Shown here: positions 6,843-13,862 of the stretch, in pieces
Position numbering within the stretch: the first letter of the stretch is position 1
Layout of the letters: each line of letters opens with the position of its first letter
Origin: Actinomycetota bacterium
Lineage (GTDB): Bacteria > Actinomycetota > Thermoleophilia > Gaiellales > Gaiellaceae
NCBI GenBank assembly: GCA_005883365.1
Contig: VAXA01000093.1
Coordinates: 1-14,365, forward strand
Direction: 5' to 3'
Length of the DNA: 14,365 nt
Translations under genes and position numbers: made by a program
The notes under the pieces: generated by a model
Databases searched by the model: none
Seen by the model: the letters and a program-made list of their open reading frames with translations, nothing else
Told to the model about the DNA's origin: nothing

Positions 6843-7568
6843 TCACCAGGTCGCATGGCGTGGAGGCGGCACCCGCGGCCGTCGCTGAGCCACGAGGAGT
6901 AGGAGGCCGGTCGCCAGTCCGAACGCGAAGCCGCCGATATGCGCGAAGAATGCAACGCCGCCGCCCGCCTGCGGCTGGAGGAGGGAGAGGCCGCCCGTCC
7001 ATGCCTGCAATGCGATCCAGATGCCGAGGAACCAGACGGCGGGGATCTCGCGGATGAGGATGATCCCGAGGAAGATCAGCGTCAGCACGCGCGCGCGGGG
7101 GAGGAGGACGAAGTAGGCGCCGAGGACACCCGCGATCGCGCCGCTCGCGCCGATGTTCGGGATGCTCGCCGCGTGCACGCCCGCGAACTCCAGCGTCACC
7201 GCGGTTTGCACCGCCATCGCCGCGACGCCGGCGGCGAGGTACCAGACGAGGAAGCGGACGTGGCCGAGCGCGTCCTCGACGTTGTTGCCGAAGATCCAGA
7301 AGAAGAGCATGTTCCCGAGGATGTGCTCCCAGCTCGCGTGCATGAACATCCCGGTGAACACGCCTTCGTACCAGGGCAGGGCGTGGAAGCCTGGGGGCAG
7401 CTGGCAAGGCCCGTGGAGCGCGCACGGATAGAAGCCGTCCCGGAACACGTGGACGTCGACCCCCGGACGGCTCAACTCCCAGAACCAGACGAGCGCGTTC
7501 GCGGCGATCAGCCCGATCGTGACAAAGGGAAACGTCCGCGTCGGGACGTTGTCGCGGAGCGGGAGCAT
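6843..7568 (-). CDS. rhomboid-family intramembrane serine protease
   Basis: This 241-residue polytopic membrane protein has all the rhomboid signatures. HASWEHILGNMLFFWIFG carries the oxyanion-side His82 and Asn86, NIGASGAIAG carries the nucleophile Ser142, and AFFAHIGGFAFG carries the catalytic His210. The first helix follows a short basic N-terminus (MLPLRDNVPTRTFPFVTIGL), and a periplasmic-side loop of about 35 residues precedes the HxxxN helix. The C-terminus is short and basic. Rhomboids cleave transmembrane helices of substrate proteins within the membrane; the substrate here is unknown. The start ATG lies 15 nt after the stop of the metallopeptidase gene, so the two are probably co-transcribed. 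No ribosome site is evident. The protein appears full length and active. Confidence 0.95.
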   Translation of the reverse strand: MLPLRDNVPTRTFPFVTIGLIAANALVWFWELSRPGVDVHVFRDGFYPCALHGPCQLPPGFHALPWYEGVFTGMFMHASWEHILGNMLFFWIFGNNVEDALGHVRFLVWYLAAGVAAMAVQTAVTLEFAGVHAASIPNIGASGAIAGVLGAYFVLLPRARVLTLIFLGIILIREIPAVWFLGIWIALQAWTGGLSLLQPQAGGGVAFFAHIGGFAFGLATGLLLLVAQRRPRVPPPRHATW

Positions 7569-7583
7569 GGGTCGTGGCGCTGC

Positions 7584-9012
7584 TCAGACCGCGGCGAGCG
7601 ATTCGCGGATGCGGTCGGCGACGGCGGCCAGCTCCAGCGCCTCGCCCGTCACCTCGCGGAGGAGCTCGTCGGCGGTCGGCTTCTGGCCCTCGGCCCAGAG
7701 CTCGCGCAGCAGCGAGCCCGCCTCACGGTGCGAGAACCACGCGTTGCCGAACCGCTCGCGAAGGCAGGCGCGTAGCTGCGCCTCGAGCGCCCACGCGCGG
7801 AGGTACTGCGAGGCATAGAAGCCGTCGTCGATGTCGCCGAGGTAGTCGGCGGCCGCGGGCTCGACCTTCGTCGCCTCGGTGAGCAGCTCGACATAGCGCG
7901 GCCGGAGCGCCGTCAAGTCTTCCGCCGTGTGGAACTCGAGCTCGTAGAGAAGCTTCGCGCAGTAGCGCCGGACGACCCAGAGGAGCTCCGTCGCGCCCTC
8001 CGCGGCGAACTCGTACGGGCGCGGGAAGTCGAGCCGCCGCTCGAGCCAGACGGGATCGATCGTGAGGTGCTCGAGCAGCATCGCCCAGCCCTCGGTGACC
8101 GCGTTGTCCCCCAGCCGCCGCTCCTCCGGTGAGAGGGAGGCCGACGTGTGGGCGAAGTGCTCGGTGTGGCCGGCCTCATGGAAGAGCGTCCGCCAGTCGG
8201 CCGGCCCGCCCTGCGGTTTCATCACCAGGACGACACGTCCGGGCACCTCGATCGGCGAGCAGAACGCGCGCGGATCCTTGTTCGGGCGCTCGTCGAGATC
8301 GAGCTCGACGTTCGGCTGTCCGTGCAGGTCGATGCCGAGGTCGGCGAGCGTGACCTCGAGGGCCGGCAGCATCCGGTCGGGCGGGAACGCCGCATCCCAG
8401 TCGGCGCCGCGCCACGCGCGACCCACGTCCCAGCGCGCGATCTCGCCGAGCCCCATCCCGACGCGCGAGCGAAAGAACCGTTCGCCCGCCTCCTCCCAGA
8501 GATCATCGGTCTCGGCGAGGAGGCGGCGGCATTGGTCCGCGAGGTCGTCGAGCGGGAAGCCGAAGCTCCGGTACAGGTCGGCGTAGTCCGCGGCGCCGAG
8601 CCAGCTCGTTCCTCGCCGCCTCCATCCGCGCCCGGGCCTCGCGGTCATCCTCGTTGCCCAGCCGCGGTTTGAGCATCCGGTACGGGATCTCCTCGCCGTC
8701 GACGGTCGCGGTCAGGGTCGCCTCGAGCTCGGCGACGCGCTCGGCCTCTTCGCTCACGAAGTTGCCGAGGTAGCCCTCGCACGCGAACTTCCACAACTCA
8801 CGCCGACGGCGATCCCCGTCGACCGAGGCGCCGAGGCCGAGCGCCGTGTCGAGCTGCGTCAGGCGCTCGTGCCGTTCGTAGATCGGGGCGAGGTCGTACG
8901 TCTCCTTGAGGCCCGCGAAGTGGAGGTACGTCTCCTCGTCGAGCTCGGCGAGAAACCGGTCGGCGTCTGCGCTGAGCGCGTCGATCTCTCCTTGCTGGAG
9001 CGGCTGCGCCAT
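7584..9012 (-). pseudogene. M3-like gluzincin zinc metallopeptidase, frame-disrupted
   Basis: Two overlapping frames together make one protein of about 475 residues. The first runs from ATG 9012 (MAQPLQQGEIDALSADADRF) to NEL near 8602. The second resumes at LGAADYADLYRSFG (from 8600) and continues to 7584. The catalytic part is intact. HEAGH (8166-8180) gives two zinc-binding histidines and the catalytic glutamate, and NAVTEGWAMLLEHL has the expected third ligand, Glu, at 8091-8093. This is the gluzincin arrangement seen in M3 and M32 peptidases; which subfamily is uncertain. There is no signal peptide, so it is probably cytoplasmic. At the junction the linker usually found between the helical N-domain and the LGxxDY segment seems absent. 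That favours a 3n+2 deletion over a one-base error. It is followed closely by the rhomboid gene. Confidence 0.8.
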
Positions 9013-9021
9013 GCGGGTTCG

Positions 9022-9028
9022 TAGGATA
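9022..9028. promoter_or_regulatory. bidirectional promoter with overlapping, symmetrical -10 boxes
   Basis: TAGGATA carries TAGGAT on the plus strand (9022-9027) and TATCCT on the minus strand (9028-9023). The plus box sits at -12 to -7 of the GTG at 9034, which would make that mRNA leaderless. The minus box ends 10 nt before the ATG at 9012. A minus-strand TTGAGG (9053-9048) lies 19 nt upstream of TATCCT as a possible -35 box. The whole intergenic gap is only 21 nt. Confidence 0.55.
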
Positions 9029-9033
9029 GACCC

Positions 9034-9435
9034 GTGCGGGAGATTTCCCTCAAGACCGAGCGGAAGACGCAGCTGATCGAGATCACCGATCGCGTGCGCG
9101 AAGCGCTCGAGGGGACGAACGGTGCCACGGCGGCGCTCGTCTACGTTCCGCACACGACCGCGGGTGTCGCGATCAACGAGCGCATCGACCCCGAGCTCGT
9201 GACCGACCTCGAGAACGCGTTCCAACGTGTCGTCGGCGACGACTGGGAGTGGCGTCATGACGACGCGGACGGGCCCAACGCGCCGTCTCACGCGCGAGCG
9301 TCGCTCGCCTCGAGCCCGCAGGTGCTCATCCCGCTTCGCGACGGGAGCCTCGCGCTCGGTACGTACCAGGGCGTCTTCTTCTGCGAGTTCGACGGCCCGC
9401 GCGAGCGCAAGATCTACGTGACCACGCTCGCCTGA
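9034..9435 (+). CDS. yjbQ: YjbQ-family (UPF0047) protein
   Basis: This 133-residue protein matches the YjbQ/UPF0047 fold along its full length. It has VYVPHTTAGVAINE with conserved His40 and Glu49, a central DWEWRHDDADGPNAPSH segment with His75 and His86, and the C-terminal GTYQGVFFCEFDGPR. Members form small trimers with a metal-binding or phosphate-binding pocket. Some have been reported to have weak thiamine-phosphate synthase activity, but the true role is not settled. The GTG start directly follows a TAGGAT box at leaderless spacing, and no ribosome site is present or needed. The next gene starts 34 nt downstream but has its own -10 box. It is divergent from the metallopeptidase. Confidence 0.92.
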   Translation: MREISLKTERKTQLIEITDRVREALEGTNGATAALVYVPHTTAGVAINERIDPELVTDLENAFQRVVGDDWEWRHDDADGPNAPSHARASLASSPQVLIPLRDGSLALGTYQGVFFCEFDGPRERKIYVTTLA

Positions 9436-9457
9436 CCTGGCAGGACGCGACCGCCGC

Positions 9458-9463
9458 TACGGT
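9458..9463 (+). promoter_or_regulatory. -10 box for leaderless methyltransferase transcript
   Basis: TACGGT occupies -12 to -7 of the ATG at 9470, the same spacing as TAGGAT before the gene at 9034. CTGACC at 9432-9437 is a weak -35 candidate with a 20-nt spacer. Confidence 0.5.
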
Positions 9464-9469
9464 GCGCCT

Positions 9470-10799
9470 ATGGCCGCGCCGGTGACGAAGGGGGAGGAGC
9501 TCGAGCTCGACGTCGATTCGCTCGCGTACGGCGGCAACGGGGTCGCGCGGCTTGACGGCTTCGTCGTCTTCGTGCGGCGCGGGCTGCCGGGCGACCGTGT
9601 TCGGGCGCGCGTCACCAAGGTCAAGCGCAACCATGCCGAGGCGCTCGCGACCGAGGTGCTCCGGCCGGGGCCGGAGCGCGTCGAGGCGCCCTGCGTGCAC
9701 TTCCCCGCCTGCGGCGGCTGCCGCTTCCAGGATCTCGCGTACGACGCGCAGCTCCAGCAGAAGCACGGCCAGGTGCGCGACGCCCTGCAGCGGCTCGCGG
9801 GCATCGCCGAGCCGCCGCTCGAGCAGATCGTCCCGTGCGAGCCTGAGATCTTCCACTACCGCAACAAGCTCGAGTACTCGTTCACCGCGACGCCGTCGGG
9901 GCCGGCGCTCGGCTTCCACCGGGCCGGCCGCTGGGACGAGGTGCTCGAGGTCGAGCGGTGCTGGCTCACCGACGAGCTCGGCAACGGGATCCGCGACGCG
10001 GTCCGCGACTGGGCACGCGAGGAGGGGCTCGAGGCGTACTCGCAGGCCGACGCGAGCGGCTACCTCCGCCACCTCGTCGTCCGGCAGGGCCGCAACACCG
10101 GCCAGGCGCTCGTCCAGCTCGTGACCGCGCCGGGCGAGAGGTTCGAGACCGGCTATCTCGTCGACGTCCTGCGCCGCTTCCCGGAGGTGCGCTCGATCCA
10201 CTGGTCGGTGAACGACACGTCCGCCGAGGTGACGAACCTGCCCACCCGGCTGCTCTGGGGCGAGGAGTGGATCGAGGAGGAGCTGTGCGGGCTCCGCTTC
10301 CGCATCAGGCCGAACGCCTTCCTGCAAACGAACACGGCGATGGCCGAGCGGCTCTACGCGCTCGCGCGTGACGCTGCCGGCCTTTCCGGCGACGAGACCG
10401 TCTGGGATCTCTACTGCGGGATCGGCGCGATCGGCCTGTCGCTCGCGCGCGACGCGCTGACCGTGTGGGGAATCGAGGTCTCGGAGGAGTCCGTCGCCTG
10501 CGCGCTCGAGAACGCGGAGCTCAACGGGATCACGAATTCGGCGTTCTTCGCCGGCAACGTCGGCGAGGTCGTCGAGGAGTTGCTCGAGCGCTCGGGGCCG
10601 CCGCACGTCGTCGTAGTCGACCCGCCTCGCGCGGGCCTGGCCGGCAAGGCGCTGCGGCGGCTCGGGCGCATCGGCGCGCCGCGGCTCGTCTACGTCTCCT
10701 GCAACCCGACGACGCTCGCCGGCGACGCGAAGACGCTATGCGAGGAACACGGTTACGAGCTTCGGCGCGTGAGCGCTCCTGGAGCACGCGAGAACCTAG
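9470..10799 (+). pseudogene. TRAM/Fe-S RNA (uracil-C5-)-methyltransferase (RumA/RlmD-TrmA family), frame-disrupted near the C-terminus
   Basis: The protein has an N-terminal TRAM domain (about 1-65) and iron-sulfur cysteines C75, C81, C84 and probably C164 (CxxxxxCGGC, then VERCWL). It also has IRPNAFLQTNT, the SAM motif DLYCGIGAIGL (313-323), VVVDPPRAGL and the nucleophile Cys411 in YVSCNPTTLAGD. The family methylates C5 of a uridine in 23S rRNA or tRNA. After LRRVS (residue 435, nt about 10774) the expected PVDMFPHTPHVExV segment is absent. The plus-one frame then gives LLEHART and a TAG at 10797-10799, the normal family ending. The lost segment includes the glutamate that serves as general base. 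Unshifted, the frame runs antisense through the next genes to 11836, which is not credible. If the sequence is right, the enzyme is probably inactive; if not, it is an ordinary full-length methyltransferase. Confidence 0.88.
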
Positions 10800-11542
10800 G
10801 CGGCGGGCCGGCGGCGCAGGCGTCGCCAGAGGAGGTCGGCGTTGGCGAGGAGGAACCCGACCGAGAGGAAGGGGAGCGCCGGCAGGCCGTTGACCTCGAC
10901 GGCGTTCGCGATGACCAGCGTCAGCGCGTACATCCCGGTCATCGCGAGCCAGGTCCAGCCGGGCCGGAGCCGCCAGCGCATCGTTGCCGCGAGAAAGAGC
11001 GCGAAGAAGAGGATGTCGGGCGGACCGAGACCCGCGGCGCTGCCGCCGGGCGCGACGAAGGCCACTGCGACGGCCGAATACACCTCGACGTGGTGGCTGA
11101 CGATGGCTTTCGTCGGGCCGGCTGCGACCGAGATCGCATCGGCGAACGGGATGATTGCGGCAATGATCAGCACCCAGCTGAGCTCTTCGAAGAACCAGAG
11201 GAAGACCCAGCCGCCGGAGGCGTAGGCGGCGAGCTTCGCGAAGTTCGCCGCGAGGTGCCAGCCCGCCTCCCACGTGCCCACGGCGACGATCGTGAACACA
11301 ATGAGCCCGGCGCCGACGACCCGGCGGCGCGACCAGAGCGGGAGCGCCAGCAAGACCAGTCCGAGGGTCGCGGGCAGCACGCCCGCCGCAATGATCGCGA
11401 CCGTCGGCCAGAGCGAGACGGCTCCCAGGTGAGGCGCGACAGCCTCCCACGTCACGACTCCGGCGGCGAGGACGACGAACGCCGCGACCCGCAGCGGCCG
11501 ACTCCCGGCAACCGTCAGTACGGGGGCGTCTGGCTCCACCAC
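10796..11542 (-). CDS. polytopic membrane protein with presenilin/SPP-like motifs (candidate intramembrane aspartyl protease)
   Basis: The protein has 248 residues with about eight or nine hydrophobic segments and a basic C-terminus (WRRLRRRPAA). Three motifs occur in the order known for family A22 (presenilin, signal-peptide peptidase, archaeal PSH). PFADAISV has Asp135 in a helix, comparable to the YD motif. GLGPPDILFFALF has Asp176, comparable to GxGD but with two prolines inserted. GLPALPFL at 219-226 contains PAL. On this reading it would be a membrane-embedded aspartyl protease, but the family link is my inference from motifs. It could instead be an unrelated conserved membrane protein. 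The GTG at 11542 (or 11539) overlaps the UDG-like stop and has AAGGTG about eight nt upstream as a ribosome site. Its stop shares CTAG with the convergent methyltransferase. Confidence 0.8.
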   Translation of the reverse strand: MVEPDAPVLTVAGSRPLRVAAFVVLAAGVVTWEAVAPHLGAVSLWPTVAIIAAGVLPATLGLVLLALPLWSRRRVVGAGLIVFTIVAVGTWEAGWHLAANFAKLAAYASGGWVFLWFFEELSWVLIIAAIIPFADAISVAAGPTKAIVSHHVEVYSAVAVAFVAPGGSAAGLGPPDILFFALFLAATMRWRLRPGWTWLAMTGMYALTLVIANAVEVNGLPALPFLSVGFLLANADLLWRRLRRRPAA

Positions 11543-12099
11543 TCGCCGAGCACCTTGAAGGCGTTCCAGAACGCCGTCTTCGCCGGCTGCTCGTCGAGCG
11601 ACTCGTCGATATCGGGCGTGACGAGCCCCTGGATCGTCGGCGTGTACTCCTGGAGCTCGCCTTCGACGGCCTTCAGCTCGCGCGCGAGCGGGAAGCGCGC
11701 AGCGTTGAGGAAGGCGACGGCGGGCTCGCCCATCGCGACGACGAGCTTCGGTTGGACGATGTGTAGCTCGCGGAGGAGGAACGCCCGCGATTCCTCCTCG
11801 TCACCGTCTGCGAACTTCAGGCAGTTCGTCCCGTAGATCGCCATCGGGTCGACGTGCAGGCGCTGCAGCGACTTGAGGAGCGCATTGCCGGCGCGGCCGT
11901 AGAAGGCGACTCCCTCCTGCAGCTCCGCAGCCTTCGGCGAGTACTTGAGGAGGAAGACGTCGGCGAGCGGATGGCCGGAGCCGAGCACGGGGACGCGCGT
12001 GCCGCCGGACGCCTGCGCGAGCTCGTCACCGAGAGCGTTGCTCTCGGTGATGGCCTTTTGCAGGTACTTCTGGTAGATCTCGTCGTTCGCCACAGTCAC
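11515..12099 (-). CDS. divergent uracil-DNA glycosylase superfamily protein
   Basis: The protein has 194 residues from GTG 12099 (MTVANDEIYQKYLQKAITES); GTG 12093 is an alternative. UDG-fold landmarks are visible: strand ADVFLLKY (46-53), GVAFYGRAGNALLKSL (comparable to GxPFxGxAGxLL of family 4), IYGTNCLKF (comparable to YxTNxxK) and VVAMGEPAVAFL. However, the GEAPG water-activating motif reads LKYSP, the HPS/HP loop near the C-terminus reads VTPDIDESL, and there is only one cysteine, so the family 4 Fe-S cluster is absent. It therefore keeps the fold but probably not standard uracil excision. It may act on another substrate, bind DNA without cutting, or use other residues. It sits 27 nt after the GT-PHP gene and overlaps the membrane protein gene, so it is probably part of one transcript. 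Confidence 0.8.
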   Translation of the reverse strand: MTVANDEIYQKYLQKAITESNALGDELAQASGGTRVPVLGSGHPLADVFLLKYSPKAAELQEGVAFYGRAGNALLKSLQRLHVDPMAIYGTNCLKFADGDEEESRAFLLRELHIVQPKLVVAMGEPAVAFLNAARFPLARELKAVEGELQEYTPTIQGLVTPDIDESLDEQPAKTAFWNAFKVLGEWWSQTPPY

Positions 12100-12126
12100 A
12101 GGATGCCCCGCAAGGAACGTTCGGGA

Positions 12127-13854
12127 TCAGCGGACCCGTTCCTTGGCCTGGGCCACCCACTTCAGGCCCTGCAGGTAGACGAGTGACTTCGGGCGGCGCA
12201 GCACCTCGGCGTCGTGAAGCGAGACGAGGAACTCCTCCGGACCGCTGAAGCGGCGCATCCGGACAGCGCCGGTTCCGACGCCGGCGAGGACGTGGGCGTC
12301 GGATCCCGCTCCCGGTGTGAGGTTGTACTTGCCGGCGAAGCGGAGTGCCTCTTCGTTGTATGCCTCGAAGAGGAGCCGGGCGTTGTAGACCTCGAGCACG
12401 TCGATCTCCGCGAGGTGCCGGTGCAGTGTCGCCGGTGTCGGGATCGCGTGCAGGCGGTCGAACGGGTGCGGTAGGTACACGAGGCCGCCCTGCGCGCGGA
12501 TCGCTGCGACTGTGTCGCCGAAGGACATGCCGCGCGCGATCTCCTCGCGCAGGAAGAGTCCGATCACCTCTCCTTCGTCGGCCGTCTTCACCTCTTCCCC
12601 CGGGATCACGACGAGGCGGCGGCTACGCGCGCGCTCGACCGCCTCCAGCGCCCCGCCGAAGACGTTGTGGTCGGTGACCGCGATCGCGCCGAGCCCCTGC
12701 GCCTCGGCATGGTCGAGGAGCTCGTCGACGTCGATCGAGCAGTCGTGCGACCAGCTCGTGTGCAGGTGGAGGTCGGCCACGATCCAGTCGCGTTCCTCGA
12801 ACGGCGAACGGGTGGTGTGGCTCCGCCGGCGTGAGGCGAGCCGCTCGTAAACCTCCTCGACGCGGTCGGCGAGCACCTCGGCGGTCTGTGACTGCGCTGC
12901 CGCGAGACACTCTGCCGCGCGCCGGGCGCGGAAGGCTTCGTCCTCGATCATCCGCGCCGTCTCGGCCGCGGCGAGCTGGGGCTGGGTCGCGCGACCGGGT
13001 GGGGCGACGATCGCGGCGCCCGCCGTCTGCGCCTCCGCGACGACGCGCGGCAGCCCTTCGCCGGCGGGGACGAAGATCGCGGCGGGGCGGAGCAGCTCGG
13101 CGCGGGCGGCGCCGGTGCGACCGGTGCGCACGCGCATCCTCCCGCGCAGTCTCGGCGAGACGCCCGGCCGGGAGGCCGGTGTCCGCGTCCGCAGGAGGAC
13201 GAGTTCCCAGTCGGGCTGCTGCGCGAGCTCGTGCACGAGTGCACGCAGGAGCGGCCGCTCCGTCTGCCGCCACTCGAAGACCACGAGGTTGCGCTTTTCG
13301 GCCGGCGCGAACAGCTCCGGGTCGATCCCATGCGGCACGAGCTCGTAACGGCCGGGGAAGCGGACGGCAGCCGCTTCCGCGACATCCTCGCTCGTGGCGA
13401 GGAGAGCGTCGACGCGGGCGAGCAGGCGCTCGCGCTGCGCGCGGCCCGGGGGATAGCCCAGCCGCTCGGTCGAGAAGAACGTGGCAGCCGTGAGCGCCGC
13501 GGCATCCCGGAGTGCGAGGTACGAGAGGCTGGGCAATCCCGGCTCGAATCCGTGGACGACGTCGAAGCGACCTCGCGCGAGGGCGAGCGAGAGGCTCGCG
13601 CGGACGCCGACCGGGACGCCCATGCGGCTGCGACGGGAGATCGGCACCGCCGGGCCGAGCGCGATCAGCTCCGGTTCGTCGAAGGCGCCGAGGAGCGCTC
13701 GCCGGCCCGCAGCGAGATCGCGGGCGCGGTTCGAGGGCGCGAGGACGGTGACGGCGTGGCCGCGGCGCCGCAGCTCGCGCGCGAGCACGTCCACGTGCTC
13801 GTTCACGTCGTGCGGCTGCGACCAGGCGAACGGCGTAACGAGCGCGATCCGCAC
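12127..13854 (-). CDS. fusion protein: GT4-type glycosyltransferase + PHP-domain phosphoesterase
   Basis: The protein has 575 residues from GTG 13854 (VRIALVTPFAWSQPHDVNEH). Residues 1-340 have the GT-B fold of GT4 enzymes such as PimA: RRRGHAVTVLAP, FDVVHGFEPGLPSLSYLALR, ELVPHGIDPELFAP and GEGLPRVVAEAQTAG with the EX7E pair E266/E274. Residues 357-575 are a complete PHP domain: DLHLHTSWSHD (H363, H365), AVTDHN (D395, H396), VVIPGEEVKT (E420), YLPHPFD (H463) and GSDAH (D519, H521). PHP domains are metal-dependent phosphoesterases. In the GT half the usual glycine-rich PGGV loop is PHDV, and the phosphate-binding R..K pair reads R196/R200, so transferase activity may be altered. The open frame reaches 14139, but the upstream part is antisense-like to the GNAT gene and lacks homology. 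Confidence 0.9.
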   Translation of the reverse strand: MRIALVTPFAWSQPHDVNEHVDVLARELRRRGHAVTVLAPSNRARDLAAGRRALLGAFDEPELIALGPAVPISRRSRMGVPVGVRASLSLALARGRFDVVHGFEPGLPSLSYLALRDAAALTAATFFSTERLGYPPGRAQRERLLARVDALLATSEDVAEAAAVRFPGRYELVPHGIDPELFAPAEKRNLVVFEWRQTERPLLRALVHELAQQPDWELVLLRTRTPASRPGVSPRLRGRMRVRTGRTGAARAELLRPAAIFVPAGEGLPRVVAEAQTAGAAIVAPPGRATQPQLAAAETARMIEDEAFRARRAAECLAAAQSQTAEVLADRVEEVYERLASRRRSHTTRSPFEERDWIVADLHLHTSWSHDCSIDVDELLDHAEAQGLGAIAVTDHNVFGGALEAVERARSRRLVVIPGEEVKTADEGEVIGLFLREEIARGMSFGDTVAAIRAQGGLVYLPHPFDRLHAIPTPATLHRHLAEIDVLEVYNARLLFEAYNEEALRFAGKYNLTPGAGSDAHVLAGVGTGAVRMRRFSGPEEFLVSLHDAEVLRRPKSLVYLQGLKWVAQAKERVR

Positions 13855-13862
13855 GTCGGTCG

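Noticed and set aside
9013..9291. N-terminal extension of the metallopeptidase to 9291
   Set aside because: It would lie antisense to the well-supported YjbQ gene; the family-like start is ATG 9012.
9326..10606. 426-residue minus-strand open frame
   Set aside because: Antisense to the methyltransferase, Arg/Asp/Glu/Leu-rich, no motif.
10800..11836. Open frame continuing the RNA methyltransferase to 11836
   Set aside because: The tail is charged and low in hydrophobic residues, and antisense to the membrane and UDG-like genes; it arises from the frame shift near 10775.
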